A stretch of DNA of 64,000 nucleotides, from contig NZ_JAFMSX010000003.1 of the NCBI RefSeq assembly GCF_017916425.1, positions 248,001 to 312,000 on the forward strand, read 5' to 3'. A model generated the notes under the pieces. It searched no databases, was not told the origin of the DNA, and saw nothing but the letters and a program-made list of their open reading frames with translations. The DNA is from Nocardioides sp. SYSU D00065 (GTDB taxonomy: Bacteria; Actinomycetota; Actinomycetes; Propionibacteriales; Nocardioidaceae). How positions within the stretch are numbered: the first letter of the stretch is position 1; every line of letters starts with the position of its first letter. The translations under genes and the position numbers were made by a program. Positions 7,384 to 14,788 of the stretch are shown piece by piece.

Positions 7384-7962
7384 TCAGCCGCGCAGGTCGC
7401 GCAGGTCGGCCCAGGTGTCGACGTCGACCCCCTCGTCGCCCGCAGCGCGGACCTCCGCCAGGTCCAGCGGAGCCAGCAGGCGGTGCATCGCCATGCCGTG
7501 CTGCTGCTCGCGGTCGGGGCGTACGCCGTCCAGCCGCGCCGCGTCGAGCACGCCCGCGAGCTGCCGCCGGCCGTCGCCGTCGACCAGGAACGCCCCGTCG
7601 TGGCCCTGCGCCGCCGCGCGTAGCCGCCGCAGCGTCGACGGCGTCACCCGCGGCATGTCGACCGCCAGCACGCCGACGACCCGGGGGCGGTGCAGCAGCG
7701 CGTCGACGCCGGTCAGCAGTCCCGCCACCGGCCCGCCACGGGGCGGGTCCTCCCGTACGAACGTCACCGGGCGTTCGGTCCGGACGCCGTCCGGGCCGAC
7801 CACGACGACCTCGTCGGCGTCGACGAAGGCGTCGACCGCGTACGCGAGCAACGTCCGACCTGCCAGCTCGACGCTCGCCTTGTCGACGCCGTCCATCCGG
7901 GCCGCCGTACCTCCGGCGAGCACGACGCCGCAGAAGCCTCCGGCGCTGACGTCGACGTCCAT
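7384..7962 (-). CDS. mobA: Molybdenum cofactor guanylyltransferase-like NTP transferase
   Basis: The product is 192 aa. The N-terminal nucleotide-binding signature is LAGGTAARMDGVDKA (residues 15-29), followed by a Rossmann-like fold with LAVDMPRVTP as the metal/nucleotide site. In MobA this family transfers GMP to molybdopterin to make the guanine dinucleotide cofactor. The neighbouring DUF6457 gene supports MobA over the related MocA/CofC. ATG 7962 was chosen because GGGAGG lies at the correct distance, but that site sits inside a perfect 15-bp stem-loop (7969-8004), which could limit translation. Confidence 0.8.
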   Translation of the reverse strand: MDVDVSAGGFCGVVLAGGTAARMDGVDKASVELAGRTLLAYAVDAFVDADEVVVVGPDGVRTERPVTFVREDPPRGGPVAGLLTGVDALLHRPRVVGVLAVDMPRVTPSTLRRLRAAAQGHDGAFLVDGDGRRQLAGVLDAARLDGVRPDREQQHGMAMHRLLAPLDLAEVRAAGDEGVDVDTWADLRDLRG

Positions 7963-7968
7963 GCCGGC

Positions 7969-8004
7969 ATCCTCCCAGCCCGACGAGGATCGGGCTGGGA
8001 GGAT
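7969..8004 (-). promoter_or_regulatory. Stem-loop covering the mobA ribosome binding site
   Basis: A perfect 15-bp inverted repeat (7969-7983 with 7990-8004, 6-nt loop) lies in the 80-nt gap between the divergent mobA and amidase genes. On the mobA strand the second arm is TCGGGCTGGGAGGAT, and its GGGAGG is the Shine-Dalgarno for the ATG at 7962. The folded RNA would hide the site. It cannot be an ordinary terminator for a neighbouring gene, because both genes point away from it. Confidence 0.6.
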
Positions 8005-8042
8005 CGGGGGGTGTGCCGTGACGTCTCTGGCACCCTGGACGC

Positions 8043-8810
8043 ATGAGCGAGCAGCTGCGGGTGCGCGTCCACCAGTGGGCGAGCGGGCTCGACCCCGCCG
8101 AGAACCGGGCGCGGCTGGGCGCCGGCGTGACGCCGGGCGCCGACCTGGTCGTCTTCCCCGAGGCGTTCGCCCGTGACTTCGGGCAGGCCGGCTCGGACGT
8201 GAGCGGCTTCGCCGAGAACCTCGACGGGCCGTTCGCCCGCGAGCTCACCCGCGTGGCGGACGCGGCGGCGTGCACGGTCGTCGCCGGGATGTTCGAGGCC
8301 GCCGACGACCCGTCGCGGCCCTTCAACACCCTCGTCGTCGCGGGCGCGAGCGAGGCGGCGTACCGCAAGATCCACCTCTACGACTCCTTCGGCTATCGCG
8401 AGTCCGACCGGCTCACCGCCGGGCGCCCGGAGCCGGTGGTCGTCGAGGTCGCGGGCTGGCGGGTAGGCCTGATGACCTGCTACGACCTGCGCTTCCCCGA
8501 GCTCGCCCGGATGCTCGTCGACGCCGGCGCCGAGGTCCTCGTCGTCCCTGCCGCGTGGCTGCCCGGCGAGCGCAAGGTCGAGCACTGGCGCACCCTGCTG
8601 GCCGCGCGCGCCATCGAGAACACCTGCTTCGTCGTGGGCGCCGGACAGCCGGCGCCGCGCTACAGCGGGCACTCCACGGTCGTCGGGCCGCTGGGCGACA
8701 CCCTGGCCGCGGCCGACGGGGAGGAGCAGACGCTGGAGGTGGTGCTGGAGCGCGCCGACCTCGAGGCGGCACGTCGTACCAACCCGTCCCTGGCCAACCG
8801 CCGGCTGTAA
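8043..8810 (+). CDS. Carbon-nitrogen hydrolase (nitrilase superfamily)
   Basis: The product is 255 aa. The catalytic triad of the family is visible: E40 in VVFPEAF, K109 in AYRKIHLYDSF, and C146 in GLMTCYDLRFPELAR. The KIHLYDSFGYRES block resembles Nit1/Nit2-type and YafV-like omega-amidases, which hydrolyse small deaminated amides. The substrate cannot be fixed from sequence. The gene diverges from mobA. CACCCT lies 6 nt before the ATG and is a weak match to the leaderless -10 pattern. Confidence 0.88.
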   Translation: MSEQLRVRVHQWASGLDPAENRARLGAGVTPGADLVVFPEAFARDFGQAGSDVSGFAENLDGPFARELTRVADAAACTVVAGMFEAADDPSRPFNTLVVAGASEAAYRKIHLYDSFGYRESDRLTAGRPEPVVVEVAGWRVGLMTCYDLRFPELARMLVDAGAEVLVVPAAWLPGERKVEHWRTLLAARAIENTCFVVGAGQPAPRYSGHSTVVGPLGDTLAAADGEEQTLEVVLERADLEAARRTNPSLANRRL

Positions 8811-8821
8811 CCTCCTCGGCC

Positions 8822-10057
8822 GTGCCTTCCTCCGACAGCCGCCGCGGGTCGTCCCGCGGCAAGCGGGCCGCCGAACGGCCGCCCTCGCGGCTGCGCCGGA
8901 CCCGGAAGGCGGATCGGAAGGCGGACCCCGAGACGAGCCCTCTGCCGGAGCCCACGCCGGGTCCCGCGCCGGGTCCCGTGCCAGGTCCCGCGTCGGAGCC
9001 CACGCTGGGCTCGGGGCCCGGTCCGGTGCCGGAGCCGACGCCGGCGCCGTACGGTCCGCCCCGCTCCGTGCTGGCGGCCTGGTTCAGTGTCCTCGTGCTC
9101 GGCAGCGCCGCGTTGGCGTGGTCGGCGGTCACCGGGGTCCTGTCCGGCGGTGAGGGATCGGCTGGTCCCGGTCCCGCGCCGGAGTGGCTGGACGGAGCGG
9201 GTGGCGTCGCCGTGGTCACGGCGCTCACCTGGCTGCTCGCGACCCGCATCGCGGGCCGCGCCCTGATCTGGGCCGCGCTCGCTCTCGTGCTCGCGGCAGG
9301 CAGCCTCGTGATCGGGGGTCGCGTGCTGCCCACCGGCGCTGCGGTCATCACGTGCGTGGTCGGGGGCGTGTACGCCGTGATGGTGACGGTGCCGGCGGTC
9401 ACGTGGTGGCGGGCCGTGCGCGAGGTGCTGGTGAGCACCCTCGTGGCCGTGGTGACGGCCTTCGCGGCGGTGGGCTTCGAGCCCACGGTGGTCCCGGAGC
9501 GGTTCGACCTGGTGGCGCTGCTGCTGGCGCTCGGGCTGGTGTTCACGGTCGTCTACCGCCTCGGTGCCGGCCTGCACGGACTCGGCCGCCGCGGCCTGAT
9601 CGCCGTCGCCATCGGGTTGGCCGTCCTCGTCGCGACGCTCGCCTACGCCGAGCTGCTGCGTCGCTACGGCGCCCAGGCGTTCGTGTCCACCGTCCTCGAC
9701 TTCGCCGACGCGACCAGCGAGCGCATCGGTGCCTTCCCCCGGCCGCTCGTCGTGCTGCTCGGGATCCCGGCCCTGGTCTGGGGCACCCACCTGCGCGCCC
9801 GGCGCCGGCAGGGCTGGTGGGTGTGCGCGTTCGGCGTCGCCGCCACCGTGCCGCTCGCGACAGGCCTCGTCGCGCCGGATACCTCGTACGCCGCGGCCGG
9901 CCTGCGGGCGGCGTACTCCCTGGTGCTCGGCCTGGTGGTCGGCTACCTCGTCATCCGCGCCGACCTCGCGCTCACCGGCCCGAAGGGACGCCGTGGGCGC
10001 CGGGCCGAGGAGGCCGGTCCGCACCGGCCCGAGCCGCGTCGCTTCGCCGAGCTCTGA
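8822..10057 (+). CDS. Multi-pass membrane protein of unknown function
   Basis: The product is 411 aa from a GTG at 8822, chosen because it directly follows the upstream stop (11 nt) and begins the low-complexity tail. Residues 1-75 are basic, then Pro/Gly-rich (repeated PEPTPGPAPGP-like units), and cytosolic or disordered. About 9-10 hydrophobic helices follow, ending in a basic C-terminal tail. TAACCT 8 nt before the start could serve as a -10. I do not recognise a catalytic or transport motif. Confidence 0.7.
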   Translation: MPSSDSRRGSSRGKRAAERPPSRLRRTRKADRKADPETSPLPEPTPGPAPGPVPGPASEPTLGSGPGPVPEPTPAPYGPPRSVLAAWFSVLVLGSAALAWSAVTGVLSGGEGSAGPGPAPEWLDGAGGVAVVTALTWLLATRIAGRALIWAALALVLAAGSLVIGGRVLPTGAAVITCVVGGVYAVMVTVPAVTWWRAVREVLVSTLVAVVTAFAAVGFEPTVVPERFDLVALLLALGLVFTVVYRLGAGLHGLGRRGLIAVAIGLAVLVATLAYAELLRRYGAQAFVSTVLDFADATSERIGAFPRPLVVLLGIPALVWGTHLRARRRQGWWVCAFGVAATVPLATGLVAPDTSYAAAGLRAAYSLVLGLVVGYLVIRADLALTGPKGRRGRRAEEAGPHRPEPRRFAEL

Positions 10058-10088
10058 GGCCGATCGAGGGCTACGCCGCGGTAACCGC

Positions 10089-10094
10089 TAGCGT
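10089..10094 (+). promoter_or_regulatory. -10 element TAGCGT, leaderless type
   Basis: TAGCGT lies 7 nt before the ATG at 10102 of the biotinyl protein gene, with no Shine-Dalgarno between. Confidence 0.5.
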
Positions 10095-10101
10095 CGGGGG
10101 C

Positions 10102-10329
10102 ATGGCCCGCACCACGTCGCTCGAGATCGTCTCCGAGCTGGTCGCCAACGTCTTGACCATCGAGGTCGCCGAGGGTGACCGCGTCGAGGCCGGCGACACC
10201 GTCGTGCTGCTGGAGTCGATGAAGATGGAGATCCCGATGCTCGCCGAGCGCGCCGGCACCGTCACCGCGATCAAGGTGACCGTCGGCGACGTCGTCCAGG
10301 ACGGCGACGTCCTCGTCGTCCTCGACTGA
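10102..10329 (+). CDS. Biotinylated single-domain carrier protein (TB7.3-like)
   Basis: The product is 75 aa and consists of one biotinyl/lipoyl domain. The biotinylation site is ESMKME, with K41 as the modified lysine, and the flanking VLLESMKMEIPMLAE matches mycobacterial TB7.3 (Rv3221c). Members carry biotin, but the carboxylase they serve, if any, is not settled. No carboxylase gene is adjacent here. The domain is full length, so this is not a fragment of a larger carboxylase. Confidence 0.85.
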   Translation: MARTTSLEIVSELVANVLTIEVAEGDRVEAGDTVVLLESMKMEIPMLAERAGTVTAIKVTVGDVVQDGDVLVVLD

Positions 10330-10360
10330 GGCCAGGCCTCGAGGGCGACCGGCCCCTCGC

Positions 10361-10366
10361 TAGGTT
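10361..10366 (+). promoter_or_regulatory. -10 element TAGGTT, leaderless type
   Basis: TAGGTT lies 6 nt before the ATG at 10373 of the aldo/keto reductase gene. Confidence 0.55.
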
Positions 10367-10372
10367 GGCGGC

Positions 10373-11377
10373 ATGGAGTTTCGATACCTCGGCAACAGCG
10401 GACTCAAGATCTCTGAGATCACCTACGGCAACTGGCTGACCCACGGCTCGCAGGTCGAGAACGACGTCGCGACGCAGTGCGTGCGCGCCGCGCTCGATGA
10501 GGGGATCTCCACCTTCGACACCGCCGACGTCTACGCCAACACCGCGGCGGAGACCGTCCTCGGCGAGGCCCTCAAGGGCGAGCGGCGAGAGTCGCTGGAG
10601 ATCTTCACCAAGGTCTACTGGCCCACCGGACCGGGCGGCAAGAACGACACCGGCCTGTCCCGCAAGCACATCATGGAGTCGATCAACGGATCGCTGCGGC
10701 GGCTGCAGACCGACTACGTGGACCTCTACCAGGCCCATCGCTACGACGTGGAGACCCCGCTCGAGGAGACGATGCAGGCCTTCGCCGACATCGTCCGGCA
10801 GGGCAAGGCGCTCTACATCGGCGTGAGCGAGTGGACCGCCGACCAGATCCGCGCCGGCGTGGAGCTCTCCAAGGAGCTGGGTTTCCAGCTGATCTCGAGC
10901 CAGCCGCAGTACTCGATGCTGTGGCGCGTGATCGAGGACGAGGTGGTGCCCACCTCGCGCGAGCTCGGCGTCTCGCAGATCGTGTGGAGCCCCATCGCGC
11001 AGGGCGTGCTGACCGGCAAGTACAAGCCCGGCCAGGCGCCGCCGGAGGGCTCGCGCGCCACCGACACCAAGGGCGGGTCCAACATGATCGCTCGCTGGAT
11101 GAAGGACGACGTCCTCACCGCGGTGCAGGACCTGAAGCCGATCGCCGACGACTGCGGCCTCACCATGGCCCAGCTCGCGGTGGCCTGGGTGCTGCAGAAC
11201 GACAACGTGGCCGCCGCTCTCGTCGGCGCCTCGCGCCCCGAGCAGGTCGCCGACAACGTCAAGGCCGCCGGGGTGAAGCTCGACGCCGACGTGATGAAGC
11301 GCATCGACGACGCGGTCGGCTCGGTCGTGATCCGCGACCCCAAGCTCACCCAGGTGCCTGAGGGCCGCGTCGCCTGA
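10373..11377 (+). CDS. Aldo/keto reductase, voltage-gated K-channel beta-subunit-like
   Basis: The product is 334 aa, an NADPH-dependent (beta/alpha)8 barrel. The catalytic tetrad is D49, Y54, K80 and H122. The start MEFRYLGNSGLKISEITYGN and the block SPIAQGVLTGKY are typical of the Kv-beta/YghZ branch (AKR6/AKR14), which reduces aldehydes such as L-glyceraldehyde 3-phosphate or methylglyoxal. The gene stands alone and is followed by a single family-B palindrome before a convergent MFS gene. Confidence 0.88.
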   Translation: MEFRYLGNSGLKISEITYGNWLTHGSQVENDVATQCVRAALDEGISTFDTADVYANTAAETVLGEALKGERRESLEIFTKVYWPTGPGGKNDTGLSRKHIMESINGSLRRLQTDYVDLYQAHRYDVETPLEETMQAFADIVRQGKALYIGVSEWTADQIRAGVELSKELGFQLISSQPQYSMLWRVIEDEVVPTSRELGVSQIVWSPIAQGVLTGKYKPGQAPPEGSRATDTKGGSNMIARWMKDDVLTAVQDLKPIADDCGLTMAQLAVAWVLQNDNVAAALVGASRPEQVADNVKAAGVKLDADVMKRIDDAVGSVVIRDPKLTQVPEGRVA

Positions 11378-11438
11378 CCGGTCCGGGGGCGCCGGTGGGC
11401 TGGCGGAGCCGGCGGGCTGGCGGGGCTGGCGGCCCACG

Positions 11439-11522
11439 TTCATCACGGTATGTCGGTGGATGGGCACTTCCCGTGCCGAGTTGGCCCGGGGAAGTGCCTG
11501 TTCAGCGACATCCCTTGATGAA
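11439..11522. repeat. Family-B 84-nt palindrome, single copy (inverse orientation)
   Basis: This 84-nt unit begins TTCATCACGGTATGTCGG, has GGGCACTTCCC and GGGGAAGTGCC around a 16-nt centre, and ends TCCCTTGATGAA. It has the same length as the three units at 45.5-45.8 kb but the opposite orientation. The ~34-nt arms pair almost fully. It occupies the 208-nt gap between the convergent aldo/keto reductase and MFS genes. Confidence 0.85.
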
Positions 11523-11585
11523 TGGGGGGCAGTTGGTGCGCGGCCCCCGGTGCGCCCGGGCGCGGACCCGCCCGCCCGCGCCCCG

Positions 11586-12872
11586 CTACCCGGCCGGCGA
11601 CGACCCAGCCGCGGGTCGCGTGATGCGGTAGCGCACGAACGCCGGCACGGCCAGCGCGGCGAGGACCGTCGCGACCACGACCAGTACGCCGCCGCCCGCG
11701 GCCGCGACCGCCGCGCCGGTGGTGGCCGCGGCCGCGCCGTGCGCCACGTCGGCGACGCGGGGGCCACCGGCGACCACGACGATGAAGATGCCCTGCAGCC
11801 TTCCCCGCACCTCGTCGGCGGCAGCCGACTGCAGCATCGACATGCGGAAGGCCGACGACGCCATGTCGGCGGCGCCGCCGACGGCGAGCATCACCACGGC
11901 GACGCCGAGCATGACGGCGGGCGCGTGCGGGGCGAGCATCGCCGCGACGCCGAACCCGGTCATCGCCAGTCCCCACACGACGACGGCCACAACCACCGCG
12001 AGTCCCTGCCGCTCCACGTGCGACACCCAGCCCGACAGCACGCCGCCGGCCACCGCCCCGGCCGGGATCGCCGCGAAGAGCAGCGCGAACGCCAGGCCGC
12101 CCTCGCTCGGGCCGCCGAAGTCGACGTGCGCCATCTCGGGGAACAGCGCTCGCGGCATCCCGAAGACCATCGCGATGAGGTCGACGACGAAGGACATCAT
12201 CAGCACCGGCTGGGTCCGCAGGTAGCTGAAGCCGTCCACGACCGCCCGCAGCCCGGGAACCACGCTCGCGCCGATCACCGGCATCGGGGGCAGGCGTACG
12301 ACGGCGCCGAGGGTCGCGAACAGGGTGAGGGTGTCGAGCAGGTACAGCCAGGAGTACCCGACCAGGGGGATCAGCGCTCCGCCGACGAGCGGCCCGGCGA
12401 TACCGCCGGCCTGCATGACAGTCGTGTTGAGGGAGTTCGCCGCTGGCAGCAGGTCGTCGTCGAGCAGCCGGGGCAGCAGCGCCGACCGGGTGGGCTGGTT
12501 GACGGCGAAGAACGCCTGCTGCAGCGCGAACAGGCACAGCAGCAGCCACACGTCGTCACCGCCGAAGGCGGCCTGCAGCCAGAAGCTGGCGCTCGTGGCG
12601 ATCAGCCCGGTCGTGGTGACGAGCAGCAGGGTGCGCCGGTCGAACGCATCCGCGAGCGCCCCGCCCCACAGTCCGAACACCACGAGCGGCACGAGGCCGA
12701 AGACCCCGGTCAGGCCGACGTACGCCGACGAGCCGGTCATCGCGTAGATCTGCGCCGGCACGGCGACGACGGTGAGCTGCGCGCCGATGACGGTGACGAT
12801 GTTGGCCCGCCAGAGCCGGCGGAAGTGCGGGTTGGCGAGCGGGCGGGTGTCCGCCAGCAGTCGCCTCTCCAC
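11586..12872 (-). CDS. MFS transporter (DHA3-like multidrug efflux group)
   Basis: The product is 428 aa with about 12 hydrophobic helices. The N-terminal NPHFRRLWRANIVTVIGAQ and the loop after helix 2 (GGALADAFDRRTLL) match the MFS_3 / enterobactin-exporter-like group. It is probably a drug or siderophore exporter; the substrate is unknown. The start is the GTG at 12872, which has TAGCCT 6 nt upstream. It diverges from the CmtR-like regulator gene, with the two -10 elements back to back. Confidence 0.82.
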   Translation of the reverse strand: MERRLLADTRPLANPHFRRLWRANIVTVIGAQLTVVAVPAQIYAMTGSSAYVGLTGVFGLVPLVVFGLWGGALADAFDRRTLLLVTTTGLIATSASFWLQAAFGGDDVWLLLCLFALQQAFFAVNQPTRSALLPRLLDDDLLPAANSLNTTVMQAGGIAGPLVGGALIPLVGYSWLYLLDTLTLFATLGAVVRLPPMPVIGASVVPGLRAVVDGFSYLRTQPVLMMSFVVDLIAMVFGMPRALFPEMAHVDFGGPSEGGLAFALLFAAIPAGAVAGGVLSGWVSHVERQGLAVVVAVVVWGLAMTGFGVAAMLAPHAPAVMLGVAVVMLAVGGAADMASSAFRMSMLQSAAADEVRGRLQGIFIVVVAGGPRVADVAHGAAAATTGAAVAAAGGGVLVVVATVLAALAVPAFVRYRITRPAAGSSPAG

Positions 12873-12878
12873 GTCCGC

Positions 12879-12884
12879 AGGCTA
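12879..12884 (-). promoter_or_regulatory. -10 element TAGCCT of the MFS gene, leaderless type
   Basis: On the minus strand TAGCCT lies 6 nt before the GTG at 12872. Confidence 0.5.
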
Positions 12885-12931
12885 GGTCACGTGCTCCCCG
12901 ACGGAGGCGCCGGTACGCCGCTGCGCGGTGC

Positions 12932-12937
12932 TAGCAT
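12932..12937 (+). promoter_or_regulatory. -10 element TAGCAT of the metal-sensor gene, leaderless type
   Basis: TAGCAT lies 6 nt before the ATG at 12944. The promoter region is shared back to back with the MFS gene, so binding by the ArsR-family protein could affect both. Confidence 0.5.
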
Positions 12938-12943
12938 CGGCGT

Positions 12944-13339
12944 ATGACGATGACAGCGGAGATCGGCGTCGATCCGTCCGGAGCGGACCTGACCGCGGCC
13001 GCGTGCCTCTTCCACGGGTTCTCCGACCCCTCCCGCCTCTCGATCCTGCGCCACCTGGCTCTCGGCGAGCACCGGGTGGTCGACCTGACGGCGCACCTCG
13101 GGCTGGCGCAGAGCACCGTCTCCCAGCATTTGGCGTGCCTGCGCGACTGCGGTCTGGTCGCCTCCCGGCCCCAGGGCCGCGCCTCGATGTGGTCGCTGCA
13201 GCACGCCGACACCGTGCTGGAGCTGTTGGCGGCCGCCGAACGCCTGCTCGGCCTCACCGGGTACGCCGTCACGCTCTGCCCCATCTACGGCCCGGACGCG
13301 CTGCACGGCCCCGAGGCGCTCGACGGGGACGACCGATGA
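12944..13339 (+). CDS. CmtR-like ArsR-family metal sensor
   Basis: This 131-aa winged-helix repressor has its recognition helix in LGLAQSTVSQHLACLRDCGLV. C65 and C69 (LACLRDC) fall where CmtR of Mycobacterium has C57 and C61, and C112 in the C-terminal segment could match CmtR C102. Those three Cys bind Cd(II)/Pb(II) in CmtR, so this is probably a soft-metal sensor, released from DNA by Cd or Pb. It overlaps the cation transporter gene by 4 nt (ATGA), which supports control of that transporter. Confidence 0.82.
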   Translation: MTMTAEIGVDPSGADLTAAACLFHGFSDPSRLSILRHLALGEHRVVDLTAHLGLAQSTVSQHLACLRDCGLVASRPQGRASMWSLQHADTVLELLAAAERLLGLTGYAVTLCPIYGPDALHGPEALDGDDR

Positions 13340-14034
13340 CCGCCCACGTCCACGCGACGGTCACCACGACGGCCGAGTGGGCGCGGCTCGGCCGCCGGGC
13401 GCAGCTCCTGGCGGCCGCCTCCGTCGGCTACAACGTGGTCGAGGCCGTCATCGCCATCGCGGCCGGGCTGGTCGCCGGCTCCGTCGCCCTGCTCGGCTTC
13501 GGGCTCGACTCCGTCGTCGAGGTCTCCAGCGGGCTCGTCGTGCTGTGGCTGTTCCGGCACCCCGTGCCCGAGTCCCGCGAGCGAGCGGCGCAGCGGCTGA
13601 TGGCGGTCTCGTTCCTCGCGCTGGCCGCCTACGTCTCGGTGGAGTCCGTCCGCGCCCTGCTGGGCGGGCACGAGCCGGACGCGTCCCCGGTCGGGATCGC
13701 GCTGGCGGCCGTGTCGCTGGTGGTCATGCCGTTCCTGTCGTGGGCACAGCGGCGTACGGGCCGGGCCCTCGGCTCGGGCGCGGTCGTGGCTGACTCGACG
13801 CAGACGCTGCTGTGCACCTATCTCTCCGCGGTCCTGCTGCTCGGGCTGGTGCTCAACGCGGCCCTCGGCTGGCACTGGGCCGACCCGGTCGCGGGCCTGG
13901 TGATCGCCGGAGTCGCGCTCAAGGAGGGACGCGACGCCTGGCGGGGGGAGAGTTGCTGCGCGCCGGCCGCGACGGGACACGGCGACCTCGTGGCGACCGG
14001 CTGCGGCTGCGGGTCGGGCTGCGCCTGCGGCTGA
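13336..14034 (+). CDS. Cation-efflux (CDF-like) transporter with Cys-rich tail
   Basis: The product is 232 aa with about 5-6 transmembrane helices. The metal-site Asp residues are in LLGFGLDSVVE and VVADSTQ. There is no large cytosolic C-terminal domain. The protein instead ends in a short tail with six Cys (CCAPA, then GCGCGSGCACG) and one His, which looks like a soft-metal binding segment. It is coupled by ATGA overlap to the CmtR-like sensor, pointing to Cd/Pb/Zn efflux. It ends 3 nt from the convergent VKOR gene. Confidence 0.82.
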   Translation: MTAHVHATVTTTAEWARLGRRAQLLAAASVGYNVVEAVIAIAAGLVAGSVALLGFGLDSVVEVSSGLVVLWLFRHPVPESRERAAQRLMAVSFLALAAYVSVESVRALLGGHEPDASPVGIALAAVSLVVMPFLSWAQRRTGRALGSGAVVADSTQTLLCTYLSAVLLLGLVLNAALGWHWADPVAGLVIAGVALKEGRDAWRGESCCAPAATGHGDLVATGCGCGSGCACG

Positions 14035-14037
14035 GCC

Positions 14038-14649
14038 TCAGAGCAGCGTGGACCAGTAGTCCCAGAACCGCTGCAGGATGAGGAGCAGCACGAGCAGGTA
14101 CGCGCCGAACAGCAGCGGGGCGCGCCAGTCCTGCAGCACCGCCTCCGCCCTGCTGTCGGCGGCCGCCTCGCCGAGGACCCCGGCGGACAGGTTGCGGAGC
14201 GTGACGTACCAGAAGATCGGGAGGACCACCGCCCAGACGACCATGCAGTAGGGGCACAGCGCCCCGATGCGGTAGAGGCTCTGGAACACCAGCCACGCGA
14301 TGAGGGCGAAGCCGGCGGTGACGCCCGCCTGCAGCCCGAGCCAGTACCACCGCGCCAGCCGGCCCCCGGCCAGGAGTGCCGCGCCGGTGGCGATGACGAC
14401 CGGGAAGGCGGCCACGCCGATCACCGGGTTGGGGAAGCCCAGCAGCGCCGCCTGGGCGGACTCCATGACGTTGCCGCAGCTCAGCACCGGGTTGATGCTG
14501 CAGCTGGGGACGTACGAGCTGTCCTCGGCCAGCCGGATCCGCTCGATGAGCAGGACGGCGGAGGCGACGAGGCCGACGAGTCCTCCGACGACCAGGCCGA
14601 TGGCGAGCGGGCGTTCCTGCGGCTCGTCGTCGACGGCGTGCTGGCTCAT
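14038..14649 (-). CDS. Vitamin K epoxide reductase (VKOR) family protein
   Basis: The product is 203 aa with 5 predicted helices. The essential pairs are present: a loop Cys pair in VPSCSINPVLSCGNVMES and the CPYC redox motif in IGALCPYCMVVW. In actinobacteria VKOR uses menaquinone to re-oxidise a DsbA-like protein, supporting disulfide formation outside the membrane. No DsbA partner is adjacent. The ATG at 14649 was chosen over the longer frame (14694) because AGGAG lies about 12 nt upstream and the sequence is compact. It is divergent from chrA. Confidence 0.88.
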   Translation of the reverse strand: MSQHAVDDEPQERPLAIGLVVGGLVGLVASAVLLIERIRLAEDSSYVPSCSINPVLSCGNVMESAQAALLGFPNPVIGVAAFPVVIATGAALLAGGRLARWYWLGLQAGVTAGFALIAWLVFQSLYRIGALCPYCMVVWAVVLPIFWYVTLRNLSAGVLGEAAADSRAEAVLQDWRAPLLFGAYLLVLLLILQRFWDYWSTLL

Positions 14650-14705
14650 GGGTGGCGCGATCTCCTGGTGGGCGGTCGGTCGGGTCGGCCCCATCCTGTC
14701 ACCGG

Positions 14706-14757
14706 GTCAAGGCCCCGGACGTCGTGGGAGCCCGCCGGCTCGACCGCTCGCCTTGAC
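14706..14757. promoter_or_regulatory. Divergent promoter region of VKOR and chrA genes
   Basis: An 8-bp inverted repeat, GTCAAGGC at 14706-14713 and GCCTTGAC at 14750-14757, lies in the divergent gap. Each arm holds a -35-like TTGAC pointing to its own gene. It may be just two back-to-back -35 boxes. Confidence 0.35.
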
Positions 14758-14788
14758 TCCCGCCGCCCCGGGACGGTTCGGTTCCTCC

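Noticed and set aside
7969..8004. Rho-independent terminator
   Set aside because: The hairpin lies between two divergent genes at their 5' ends, so there is no transcript for it to end, and no T run follows.
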